From Tritrichomonas musculus (taxonomy: Eukaryota; Parabasalia; Tritrichomonadida; Tritrichomonadidae), in contig JAPFFF010000007.1 of NCBI GenBank assembly GCA_039105265.1, positions 5,704,001 to 5,768,000 of the forward strand: a stretch of DNA of 64,000 bases, written 5' to 3'. Made by a program: the position numbers and the translations under genes. The notes beneath the pieces are model-generated. The model saw only the letters and a program-made list of their open reading frames with translations. It was not told where the DNA came from and ran no database searches. Shown here one piece after another: positions 44,138 through 53,834 of this stretch. How positions within the stretch are numbered: position 1 is the stretch's first letter; every line of letters begins with the position of its first letter.

Positions 44138-44567
44138 AGTAGTATACGTTTGCGGTGATTTCAGACCTCCGGTCTTCAATCCCCTCAAACACCCCTAATT
44201 TTGGCACTTTTTTGGTCTCCAACTACCCAATTTTAGCCCTTTTTTGACCTCCAGAGTGTTGTCAGAAAACCCCCTATCACCATAGGGCATTTTGCATTCA
44301 CCTTTTTGTGTCAAAAAATTGCCTAAATTAAGGTCTTTCAATGGATGGAAAGTGGTGATATGAACATAATTTTGATAAAATTTTTGTATGACATGTGATA
44401 TGAAAAAAGGTATAAATAAAATTTTTGTATAAAATTTATGATTTTTAAAATTATTGAAATCAACTTTTTTGAAACTTTTTCTGAAACAAATAATTTTTTG
44501 AAATTTTCACATTTATGATAAGTGGTATAAATTTTTATATTTTTTAATTTTTATTTTCATTGCAAAA
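44138..44567. repeat. Left terminal region of E
   Basis: No gene. It starts with the terminus, then hairpins AGACCTCCGGTCT and CCCTATCACCATAGGG. Two TTTTTTGG/ACCTCCA-like imperfect repeats are present (AATTTTGGCACTTTTTTGG and AATTTTAGCCCTTTTTTGA). It is increasingly A/T-rich up to the first gene. Confidence 0.65.
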
Positions 44568-45500
44568 ATGAGACTCTCCGAAGCTACTCCCGAAAAATTA
44601 CAAGAACTTTTTGAATTGATAATAAACGAGAAACTACAACACGACTTTTCATATTATTTGAACTCACAAGAAGAATTCTATTATGACATCCGAGAATGTG
44701 CTAAGTATGAAGGGTACGATGGAGATTTAGACAATTATGATGCAATGTACTGGTATTTTAAAGGCAAGAACAATACACCCGCGCAACAACCCAAACAAGA
44801 AGAAGAACAAAAACAAGAACAACCCAAACAAGCTGAACAACCTCTCAAAACAGACAACAATTCCCAGCAACAAATCGTCGACGAAATAATGGAAAAATTA
44901 GAATACTCCCCAAGAAGATGGCAAATCGACTTTGAGAGATTAGATAAGGACGGCAGACTCTTATTGCTTCCCAAATTGAAGGAATTCTTTGAAGAATATA
45001 TAGATTCTTTGCCCATTATCGCCAAATACAAACTCGCTTTCAAAATCAAAAATCAATGGCATTCCTATCAATTGACGCCTGAAATATACAACAAATTAAT
45101 GGAAAATCTAACAGAAAAACACTTCATCTTCGATATAGAGAATGTTGTACCAGAATATTTTTATGAGAATGGAGCCGAAAAAATACCCGAATGGAGCCTC
45201 TTTGAAGCAGTTCGCTTTAGTGAATTTCAGAATATTAAGGCAAAAAATGACGTAGGCGGAAGTTTCTTTCAATATTTGGTACGTGAAAACTGCCCATCAA
45301 ATGTCTCAAAATATCTCGAAAAATTACAGATTTTCACATCTCTCGTAGACAAAAAAGGCAAACAGAGAAAGGAATTGGACGATTGCTGTTTCATTTACGC
45401 CCTTCAACAAACAGGATGCTATGATGATGATATACTAAACAAAATGCGCCTAAGAATTAATTCAAGATATCTCTCCCAAAAAGCTCTAAACGAACTATGA
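44568..45500 (+). CDS. Unknown protein of E, 310 aa
   Basis: MRLSEATPEKLQELFELIIN start, a Gln/Glu/Lys-rich linker (about residues 68-100), then a mixed domain with IKNQWHSYQLTPEIYNKL and a cysteine-containing ELDDCCFIYALQQTGCYDDD. The latter pattern (D-C-x-x-x-A-L) is of a kind seen in N-terminal regions of Polinton polymerases. It lies immediately upstream of the polymerase on the same strand. Confidence 0.55.
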   Translation: MRLSEATPEKLQELFELIINEKLQHDFSYYLNSQEEFYYDIRECAKYEGYDGDLDNYDAMYWYFKGKNNTPAQQPKQEEEQKQEQPKQAEQPLKTDNNSQQQIVDEIMEKLEYSPRRWQIDFERLDKDGRLLLLPKLKEFFEEYIDSLPIIAKYKLAFKIKNQWHSYQLTPEIYNKLMENLTEKHFIFDIENVVPEYFYENGAEKIPEWSLFEAVRFSEFQNIKAKNDVGGSFFQYLVRENCPSNVSKYLEKLQIFTSLVDKKGKQRKELDDCCFIYALQQTGCYDDDILNKMRLRINSRYLSQKALNEL

Positions 45501-45647
45501 ACTGAGTTCAATATTCACATCAAATTATCCTTTATCAACGAAGATGCCAATGGAAAAAATAAGAAACGTTCTGTCAGGTCCAAAAAGAATGACAAAAATA
45601 AACATTATTTAGGTATAGAAAATGCTGAACCAAATAGAACTCATACA

Positions 45648-47993
45648 ATGAACGTATTCAATAAGCACTATTTCCTTGAGGAGAAAACACCTTTCAGCAC
45701 ATACTATATCAACCACCTCAATCAATGCACAGAAGACAAATACAATAAAGAGTACAACGTTGACCACTGGCGCCCCGCGAGATGCTTCATGACATCATCA
45801 GACCTCGTTCGAACTTTAATGAAAAACAACTTCTTCGTCCCAATCACATTCGGTCAATATAAGGTCCTCAATACAATTTTCCACAAAGAAGTAATCGACG
45901 ATATTGACCTTATAGACCTCGAATATAACGAAGAACAATGCACAAAACTAATCAAAGAGGATAAAAAGAAACTCTCAGAAAATGATAACAAAGCATATTG
46001 GTATGCCGATTTTGAAGCAGATACATCAACAGAAATTCACAAACCTTTCCTCTGTGTCTTACAGAATAGAACCGGCCGAATCAATAAAACTTTCCGAGGA
46101 GAAGACTGTAATAAACAATTACTAGATTATTTACCCGATGATGCAGTCGTTTATTTCCACAATTTAGCGTATGATATCAGAATGTTGGCCTCTTTCGGAC
46201 TCGCCAAATCCATCATCAAAGGTACAAAAACAATGAAGGCGGATATAAAATATAACAACAAAACCATCCATCTCAAAGACTCTTTACCAATTCTTTCCTG
46301 CAAATTATCTCAATTACCATCTATGTTTGACATTCCTGACATACAAAAAGAGATATTTCCATACAAATATTATACTCTTGATCGCTTCCAAACTAACATT
46401 GGCACAATTGGTGAAGCAGGAGAAAATGAGGACAAAATATGGACAGATGAAGACTACAATTTATTCAACTCCAACATCGATAAAATATCTGGCTGCCGAA
46501 TAGACGAAAACCATTTTGACATGTGGAAATATGCAGAATTTTACTGCCAGCAAGATGTTAATATCCTCAGAATCGGATTCAATAAACTGCGGGAAGGATT
46601 CATCAAAGACTTCAAAGTCGACCCATTTAATTTCATCAGCATATCGTCTCTCGCAAACGAAGTCTTCAATCAAAGAGTCTATTATCCTAACCAAAATCTC
46701 TATAAATTAGGCGGTCATGTGAGATATTTTTGCTCAAAGGCGATATATGGAGGTAGATGTATGACAGCTTATAACAAGAAATGGCATATCAAGAAGAATC
46801 TCTGCGATTTTGATGCAGTATCATTATATCCTTCCGCAATGAGTAGATTATACACAGTTGAAGGACGTCCAAAGGTAATACAACAAGACCAACTCAACTA
46901 TTCTTTCCTCTCCCAACAGTCCGCCTACATCGTCGAAATAGAAATAACAAAAATCAACAAACATTATGCATTTCCGTTAATCGTTCAAAAAATAGGGGGT
47001 TTAAACAGAAATAACGACATTCTCCAACCAAATCAAACCCTCAAAATAGTTGTCGACAATATTACTTTGGAGGACTTTATTGAGTTTCAGCAAATAGAAT
47101 TCAATATTCTGAGAGGATATTACTGGGATGGAAAGAAAGATTATCGTATTCAAGAATGTATCAAAAAGATATTCAATAAACGACTCGAATATAAGAAACA
47201 GAATAATCCGCTCCAAAATCTCTACAAACTCATCATGAATTCCTGCTACGGCAAAACAATAGAGAGGCCAGTAGATAAAGACTATAAATATCTTCACGAA
47301 GGAGATGAACTCGACAAATATTGGGCTAAAAACTACAACAAAATTGTCGAAGATATTCAATTAAACAACTCTGACATCCATGCCATAAAGACCCTCAAAC
47401 AAATAGATAATCACTTCAATTTCTCTCTTTTAGGCATTCAAGTTCTGTCCATGTCCAAGAGAATAATGAACGAAGTCATGTGTCTTGCTTTCGATACAGG
47501 ATGCCATATTTATTACCAAGATACAGACTCATTTATGATAGAATCAGCCGACTTAAAACGTCTACAAAAAGAATTCAACAATAAATATAACCGCGAACTT
47601 ATTGGGAAAAATTTAGGACAATTTCACTGTGATTTCCCTTCGATAAATGGTCATGATGAGATGCCAGAATCTATTGAAGCATTCTTCTTGATGAAGAAAA
47701 TGTACGTCCATAAGATTACAGATTCTACTGGAGAGATTGATTATGTAATAAGAGGTAAAGGACTCACTCAGAATTCTATCAAATATAAATTCAATGAGGA
47801 GTTTCAAGGAGATGTTATGAAGCTTTATGAAACACTCTTCAACGGAAATTCCATCACATTCGACCTAACAAAAGGACAACCTTGTTTCGAAATGAACAAA
47901 AATATGACTGTATCGACAAGAAAAAAATTCGAGAGATGTATCAAAACAGACTATGAAAGTGGTTGTATAGACACTTACTTTCGAACAGAGTGA
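45648..47993 (+). CDS. Protein-primed family B DNA polymerase of E
   Basis: 781 residues holding all core motifs: YWYADFEADTST (Exo I, about residue 117), YFHNLAYDIRML (Exo II), CDFDAVSLYPSAM (motif A, about 387), LYKLIMNSCYGKT (motif B, about 527) and YYQDTDSFMIE (motif C, about 622). Shares little beyond motifs with the C polymerase and lacks its HNH block, so it is another lineage. Part of a fossil element; the gene region looks broken. Confidence 0.85.
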   Translation: MNVFNKHYFLEEKTPFSTYYINHLNQCTEDKYNKEYNVDHWRPARCFMTSSDLVRTLMKNNFFVPITFGQYKVLNTIFHKEVIDDIDLIDLEYNEEQCTKLIKEDKKKLSENDNKAYWYADFEADTSTEIHKPFLCVLQNRTGRINKTFRGEDCNKQLLDYLPDDAVVYFHNLAYDIRMLASFGLAKSIIKGTKTMKADIKYNNKTIHLKDSLPILSCKLSQLPSMFDIPDIQKEIFPYKYYTLDRFQTNIGTIGEAGENEDKIWTDEDYNLFNSNIDKISGCRIDENHFDMWKYAEFYCQQDVNILRIGFNKLREGFIKDFKVDPFNFISISSLANEVFNQRVYYPNQNLYKLGGHVRYFCSKAIYGGRCMTAYNKKWHIKKNLCDFDAVSLYPSAMSRLYTVEGRPKVIQQDQLNYSFLSQQSAYIVEIEITKINKHYAFPLIVQKIGGLNRNNDILQPNQTLKIVVDNITLEDFIEFQQIEFNILRGYYWDGKKDYRIQECIKKIFNKRLEYKKQNNPLQNLYKLIMNSCYGKTIERPVDKDYKYLHEGDELDKYWAKNYNKIVEDIQLNNSDIHAIKTLKQIDNHFNFSLLGIQVLSMSKRIMNEVMCLAFDTGCHIYYQDTDSFMIESADLKRLQKEFNNKYNRELIGKNLGQFHCDFPSINGHDEMPESIEAFFLMKKMYVHKITDSTGEIDYVIRGKGLTQNSIKYKFNEEFQGDVMKLYETLFNGNSITFDLTKGQPCFEMNKNMTVSTRKKFERCIKTDYESGCIDTYFRTE

Positions 47994-48060
47994 GAATGAA
48001 GAAGGAGATATTACCCAATATTTTAATAGTCCTTTTCAGTCCTAAAGAGCCATAAATGAC

Positions 48061-48255
48061 TCAATAGTCAATCTTCCACCGAGGAATAAATTGTCTCATA
48101 TTTTTTTGTCCCTCTACCTCATACAAACCATTCTTGAACCCAATTACTCTATACTTTCCTGGCTGTACATTTGACCTTCTCTTCATCATTCCATCCTTTT
48201 CGTTATACAATTTTACCGACATTCCTTTTGGCAAATAGAATCCTTTACTCGTCAT
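48061..48255 (-). CDS. Small protein, 64 aa, integrase-tail-like
   Basis: Starts MTSKGFYLPKGMSVKLYNEK and continues PGKYRVIGFKNGLYEVEG to an IPRWKI end. The short beta-barrel look resembles the SH3/chromo-type tail of integrases. No integrase core is visible in E, so it may be a remnant or a stand-alone DNA-binding protein. Its start lies 1 base from the divergent ARILSS gene start. Confidence 0.45.
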   Translation of the reverse strand: MTSKGFYLPKGMSVKLYNEKDGMMKRRSNVQPGKYRVIGFKNGLYEVEGQKNMRQFIPRWKIDY

Positions 48256-48256
48256 T

Positions 48257-48763
48257 ATGTCTGGAACTCTCCGACAAGCTCGTATACTGTCATCAGAAGC
48301 AAAAAGCAAGAACAATACATCAATTTCGCAAGAACAGAATACCAATATCCAGATTAATTATCCCAATGTCCCTCAACTTAACACCTCAAAAACAGTCTCC
48401 AGAAGCAATTCGCTGTCTGATTTAAAGAACTACAATCAGCTTGACTCCCTTGAGCAAAAAAATAAATTTCTTGAAATGCTCGTTTCTGTCTATGAGGACA
48501 ATCCACTAAAAGTGAATTCTTATCTCGTTTGTAATACCACATCTCTCATGAATATGATTAAACTCTTGACCGACGCAGATAAAGTCGAATTAGTATTGGA
48601 CGAAGATATTGCTTGTAATTCCTGTTGTTCCTCCGATAAATTGATATATATTTCGAAGATTCTCATAACGAAAAACAACAAGACAGAAGACATGAAATAT
48701 GCCTACAACGACATTTACTCACAGTTCATAAAATATGGCGTATCACTCAAAATATGTGTTTAA
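48257..48763 (+). CDS. ARILSS-family protein, 168 aa (E)
   Basis: MSGTLRQARILSSEAKSKNN start, a short Gln/Asn/Ser linker, then KNKFLEMLVSVYEDNPLKV, CNSCCSSDKLIYI and the YGVSLKICV end. The most diverged family member here, with an extra cysteine in the cluster. An initiator-like TCATT overlaps the ATG. Its final 4 bases overlap the fibre gene end. Confidence 0.72.
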   Translation: MSGTLRQARILSSEAKSKNNTSISQEQNTNIQINYPNVPQLNTSKTVSRSNSLSDLKNYNQLDSLEQKNKFLEMLVSVYEDNPLKVNSYLVCNTTSLMNMIKLLTDADKVELVLDEDIACNSCCSSDKLIYISKILITKNNKTEDMKYAYNDIYSQFIKYGVSLKICV

Positions 48764-51700
48764 GATTTGAAAATAGCCAATATATGTTCGTTTATTTTTG
48801 CACTTACTTTGCCCACAATACTTTGTTGAATCTTTAAAGTTATGGCATAATCCTCGTCCAAAATCCTTCCGTCATATAGAATTACATCTCCTATTTGATA
48901 CAAATTAGCGTCATCGACATAAAATAAATAGTCTCCGTGTGAAGCGAATTTGACGCATCCGTTTTCTGAATCTACCTCTACAATGACACCAACAAATTCC
49001 TTCCATGAACCGTCTATAATTACAGAACAAATACAGTCTGTGGTGTCTTCTGCTGTCGAACTGACGAACATATTTTTTTGTTGGTCTCTTCTGTACACAT
49101 GGCCTGATAAAAATACTGGTTTTCCAATCTTATAGTCTGATATTTCTTCACCCGCTTCTATCGGGGCATAATGAGTAATTGTATTTGAGCCGTTTGATGT
49201 TATTGTGCCGTTGACAGATAAATTTGAATCAATTTTTGTATTTCTTGCAGTACCAAACATCTGAAATGACTGAAATTTATAACCATCAACATATATATCC
49301 AAATTCCCAGTATTAGCAAATTTTGACGATTTATATTCAAAATCAGTATTATATACATCATTATATCCAAAACTAATTGAAGTAATAACATTAGCATCAA
49401 CAGAACTATAAAATTTAGCTATATTACTTGCTGGACAAGATATTTCTAACAAACTATTTTTTGCCACATAACCCGATAAGTCGACAGGTTCAGGAATTTC
49501 ACTCTTCACTTGCTCAATAGCACGGGTCAATTCTGTTTTCTGAGCAAAATTATCATTCACATATTTCGCCGAAGTAATCATATTATCATTCACAGGTTGG
49601 TTGCTGATTAATGTGATAGACGCATCATATATATTGGTTAGTGTATCGTCCGCAGCTCTCAATGAGACAATACGTGTAACTACACGAATATCTATTGATT
49701 CACTTGACTCACTACTTACTGATTTGTATATGAGATTTCCACTCTTTCGTCCAGAATACGTATATTCAGCTTCTTCATATGTTGTATCTTCGGCATTTCG
49801 TTTGAATTTTACGATTATATTTTTAGTTGTCAATACTCTTCTTATATATTCATCTGGGATTGCACAACCACTATCATTCTGTATACATTGAATTGTGATT
49901 TGTTCTGGACTTTCATCAACAACATTCGAGTCTTTGATAAATGGTGATTCGATTTGTGCTCTAATGAAATTATATGCTATTGGATTACTGCTATGTGATG
50001 CACTTGCCGATACATATACAATTTGTCCATCATCATGACGCCATATTATTGAATCAATGCGTTTACCATTGCTATCATACCTGTCCATTCTATCAAAAGT
50101 GCTAGTAGAGCCAGTTGGTTTAAATATTACATCAATATGCATTATATCATCATCTTGATTATCCCCCCAATTAACATCAAATACCAAATGAACTCCAGCA
50201 TTGGGTAGCTTAGGGGTAATATATGCACCGTCATATAAGTTTGCTGGATATTCAATACTTAATTCAGTACCATATAATGCAGTACTCAACGCAGATTCAT
50301 TAATCAAGTCTGTTGGAATTTCTGTTTTTAACGCATATTTTCCATCCGCTTCTTCCTTTGAAATATATCCCGATAAATCGACTGTTTTGAGCTGTTTCAT
50401 ATGATTATCTATCAATTTTTTGACTGCCTTTGCTGTAATCAGCTGTTTATTAGTCAGTTCTTCGCCCAACAAAATCGGTTTCTGTTCTTTTGTCATCGAC
50501 ATAATCCAAGCAGCTGAAGGACAATTTTCTGCATATACATCTAAATACGGAACATTTATTCGAAAATCTTCATACTCTCCGTCTATTTTAATCTCCTCAT
50601 TGTCATCAACTCCATAACAAAGATATCGGAAACATTTCTTGTCAAACGCCTCTATTTCTTCAATAAATTCCAGCGCGGTTCGAATCTCTCTTGGAGCCGC
50701 AAGAACATCAACGTCCCGAACTATTGCCTCCGCTCCTTCTGAAACCTCTTCACCAGCAAAACAAAAGCTTTTTACCTTTGATATTCCCTTTGCCGCCAAC
50801 GATAAAAGCGCATTTGGACCGCCGACAAAATTTACTGTGGCACCAGCTATACACACAACATCTTTGACATAATCAAACCAATTTGTCTTGTTTTTCATAT
50901 CGTTTAGTTGTTTTTGGAGGTTTGAATAAAGATTTTGCAGCTCAGATATTCTATTATTTGCTATATCTACTGTATTTCCCAAAGAATTTAGAACAAAAAG
51001 ATGAGACTCAATATTTTCCCCAATAACGACGCCAGAAGTCTGTATATTACAGTTTGTGTATAAAGTACTACATGCTTCAGGTCTTGGTACGACAGAATAA
51101 TACCCACATCCTGCCAGAAACTCAAAAGTATTTCCTCCTTCTTTATACGAAACATCAGGTATCGGAAAAATTACTTCTTTGTCAGAGGGCATATAAAGTA
51201 TCAGGCCGTAAGGAGGATTCCCAATATCTATTCGGCTATTGTAGTGGAAAGGAATATATTTATAACAATTTTCTGAAACAACTTTATAGCACGATTCTGA
51301 CTCATAACTACTATGAGAATACCCAAATTCCGAGACATATTCTATTCCGTTTATATTTAGACTTGCCGAAAAATTGCATGACTCTTTCTTGGTACATTTC
51401 AGTAAAATTCCCCAATATCCGTCTTTATCTTCGTATTTTGCCACTTTGCAATCGTTAAATGTACAAAGTCCTTTCTCAACAATGACTTCAAAAGGATTTT
51501 TGTCCGAATAATTATGTATCCAATTCCTTAGGACGTATCGATTTGTGTCGTTTTGCTCAATGAAAATCCCTTGATATGTATGTTTGAAGAACTCAGTTTC
51601 TCCTTTGATTGATTTGGAGCCAGGAATATTGTATGACAAATTATTACCGACCCATTCATTATTTTGCTTTGTGAGTTTGAAATCTGTGCCAAATACCTCA

Positions 51701-52159
51701 TCATGGAACTCAAAAGTTTGTCCATCTAGGAGCTTGTCAAATTCTTCTGTTCCGGGAATATAGCCCCAATCAGCATAATAATATTGTTCATTTTCTGTGG
51801 TCCCAAACGACTTCATCTCATAGAAATTCGGTAAAGGGGAAGTGTAAAGTTTGAGACAATTTTCTGCATCGACATTATTACATTTGATATTTATGAGGTT
51901 AGATTCCTTGTTTGAAATATATTGCTTAACCTTTCCTGTAAAGTTTATTTTCATAAAACCAGAAGTAAAGAGGTCAAAAGGATTATCAAGAGATTCCTTA
52001 CTAATATAAATTCGGGCGGATAATTCGTTTTCAATATAGGAAATTGCGTTATTTGAGTCGATTTTGGGATTCGTAAATTTGCCTGTTTTTGCGTCTATTT
52101 TTGCTTCCCCAAATGTTGAACAGTTTATTGTAAAAACATTTCCTGAATAGTCAGACGGT
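48760..52159 (-). CDS. Large fibre-like protein of E, interrupted by F
   Basis: Over 1,060 residues, open up to the F terminus, so its start is beyond F. Parts from the visible N-terminal side: a Cys-containing globular region, a coiled coil (ISELQNLYSNLQKQLNDM), a hydrophobic Ala/Gly segment (VVCIAGATVNFVGGPNALLS), then fibre repeats YALKTEIPTDL, a domain repeated in F (LYGTELSIEYPANLYDGAYI), NLSVNGTITSNG, and a C-terminal APIEAGEEISDYKIGKPVFL domain. A receptor-binding virion fibre is likely. Confidence 0.7.
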
Positions 52160-52387
52160 AGTAGTGATAGTGGACCGGCTGAGCAGGGGAGATAAATTTT
52201 AAAGTTAACGGTCGCCGCTTTTGAATCTTCATCTTTGAATTTACATCTTTGAACTTGTTTAGTAGTATATATCAGTCGGTTTCCGTCAGGCTAAAGCCCA
52301 CCGTCAACACGACTAATGAACAAAAATAACAACAACGAAAAATCGAACTTTCAAAAATTTTTTATTTTTTTATCAGCAATTTATAAA
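52160..52387. repeat. Left terminus of F with embedded B-type end hairpin
   Basis: Matches the D TIR, except that about 60 bases beginning AGTAGTATATA (52261) sit between TTTGAACTT and AAAAATAACAACAACG. That piece folds by ATCAGT (52271-52276) with ACTAAT (52312-52317) and carries the complement of the CGTGTTGA and GAAACCG loops of the B termini. Confidence 0.75.
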
Positions 52388-52594
52388 ATGTCAAACCAAG
52401 CCGAAACATTAAGCACCCTCATTAATAGAATCAACAAAAAACTAAAAGGTTGGAGACCCGCATTAAAATACCTCTACGATAATGATGATATCATAGATGA
52501 AGTACTAAAAGAGATAAATCACTTTATTAAACAGCTAAAGAAATTCAACGGTCCTATTGAATTAATTGCTGAACTTGAAGAACTCATTTATTAG
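52388..52594 (+). CDS. TIR-region protein, 68 aa (F)
   Basis: MSNQAETLSTLINRINKKLK, GWRPALKYLYDNDDIIDEVL: differs from the D protein at a handful of residues. Confidence 0.68.
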   Translation: MSNQAETLSTLINRINKKLKGWRPALKYLYDNDDIIDEVLKEINHFIKQLKKFNGPIELIAELEELIY

Positions 52595-52811
52595 ACAATT
52601 CATTTAATTCTTTCTCAAGTTGATGAACTTTATTTTTGAGGCTGTTGATGTCTTCAATAAGAGACTCACGAACGGCAAGACCGTCAGAGCCTAGCATTCC
52701 TGATTTGATATTGTTGAGACATTGTTTGTAATCATAACACTTTTCTTTTAATCCTCGTTTGATTCGTTTTAGTTCTGGTATTTCTTTCTTGTATTCTGTT
52801 AGTTCACTCAT
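52584..52811 (-). CDS. Coiled-coil protein, 75 aa (F)
   Basis: Identical to the D protein at 33519 apart from a residue near the end (QLEKELNEL). Overlaps the TIR gene end by 11 bases, as in D. Confidence 0.7.
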   Translation of the reverse strand: MSELTEYKKEIPELKRIKRGLKEKCYDYKQCLNNIKSGMLGSDGLAVRESLIEDINSLKNKVHQLEKELNELSNK

Positions 52812-52825
52812 TTAATAACAATTAA

Positions 52826-53059
52826 ATGTCTGCTATTAATCAAATGAGAACCATTCATGATGATAAACACAAAAACTATTTTGATAGATTACAATTAACG
52901 ATGCAAAAGAAGAGAACAAAAATAAACTCAGCACCGACAGTGAAATGTTATAATGAAAAAGGTAATGTATTTCATGAACCTCCACCAAAAACGACTAAAT
53001 CATTAAATCATCATGATTCACTTAATCATTCGGTGGTTGTCAGGAGCAACAACATTTAA
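52826..53059 (+). CDS. Small basic protein, 77 aa (F)
   Basis: MSAINQMRTIHDDKHKNYFD start; nearly identical to D 33271. Overlaps the convergent 158-residue gene by 42 bases. Confidence 0.6.
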   Translation: MSAINQMRTIHDDKHKNYFDRLQLTMQKKRTKINSAPTVKCYNEKGNVFHEPPPKTTKSLNHHDSLNHSVVVRSNNI

Positions 53060-53494
53060 TACATATTCATTAATGACTTTTGATTGTTGGTCAACAACAT
53101 TTGAAAGCTTATTGATATGTTCTTCAAGTATTTTATTTTTGTTGTTTAATTGATTGATTTGTTCAGTGAATTCATTTAATGATTCTTTCATTAATGATAT
53201 ATCAGCTTTGATGTTGTCATTTTCAAGTGTTTTAGTGATTGTGTTCCCAACTTTCTTCAAATAAATGTCGCCACCACATCGTTTACCGTCTGTACAATTA
53301 CGTTTAGTGATTTTGTATTCATTACCGTCATTAGTGATGATTTTATAAATCTTGTTCAAATAGTTAGTCGTTTGTGATTTCATTTGCTCGATATTCTTTT
53401 GATAGAACAAATTGAACTCTTCAATTGATTTAAATACTTTTGATTCATTTACATTATCATTTATAACTTTAAGTTCATTAATGTTTTCATTCAT
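53018..53494 (-). CDS. Protein with N-terminal domain and coiled coil, 158 aa (F)
   Basis: Near-identical to D 32836; FKSIEEFNLFYQKN and the same coiled coil. Confidence 0.65.
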   Translation of the reverse strand: MNENINELKVINDNVNESKVFKSIEEFNLFYQKNIEQMKSQTTNYLNKIYKIITNDGNEYKITKRNCTDGKRCGGDIYLKKVGNTITKTLENDNIKADISLMKESLNEFTEQINQLNNKNKILEEHINKLSNVVDQQSKVINEYVLNVVAPDNHRMIK

Positions 53495-53530
53495 TTATAA
53501 TTATATTAAATCATTATAATTCATTGTTTT

Positions 53531-53785
53531 TCATTTAACTTCATTCAATATTGATTTTCCAAATCTCCCAACTCTGTCAGCAACATTTAAACCTGTATCA
53601 ATTGCGTCTACTACCTGACCAACACCAGGAATGAATTGTGTAATTGGTTTGACTCTGTCCATGATTTGCTTTCCAACATCAACAACTTTTGGAATTGCTT
53701 TAACTGCTTTCTGAGCAAATGATTTAACTTTACCGCCAATTGATTTAAATGCGTTCTTGATTTTGTTGAATATACCTACGCCCAT
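53531..53785 (-). CDS. Cationic amphipathic protein, 84 aa (F)
   Basis: One residue different from D (KQIMDRVKP against KQIVDRVKP). Divergent from the capsid gene across a 49-base spacer with TCACTTTTATCATTAAT on its other strand. Confidence 0.7.
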   Translation of the reverse strand: MGVGIFNKIKNAFKSIGGKVKSFAQKAVKAIPKVVDVGKQIMDRVKPITQFIPGVGQVVDAIDTGLNVADRVGRFGKSILNEVK

Positions 53786-53834
53786 AATTTAATTAATGAT
53801 AAAAGTGATTTATTTCCTTTTTATTCAATCATAA

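Larger units (their letters stand above)
44138..52159. mobile_element. Maverick E (right part displaced by F)
   Basis: Starts AGTAGTATACG inside the X fibre gene. Holds a 310-residue gene, a polymerase, a 64-residue gene, an ARILSS gene and a large fibre gene. Codon use is visibly richer in C (ATC, CTC, AAC) than in C, D or F. F is inserted in the fibre gene, so the right end, capsid and integrase are not seen. The visible part shows about one break besides the insertion. Confidence 0.75.
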
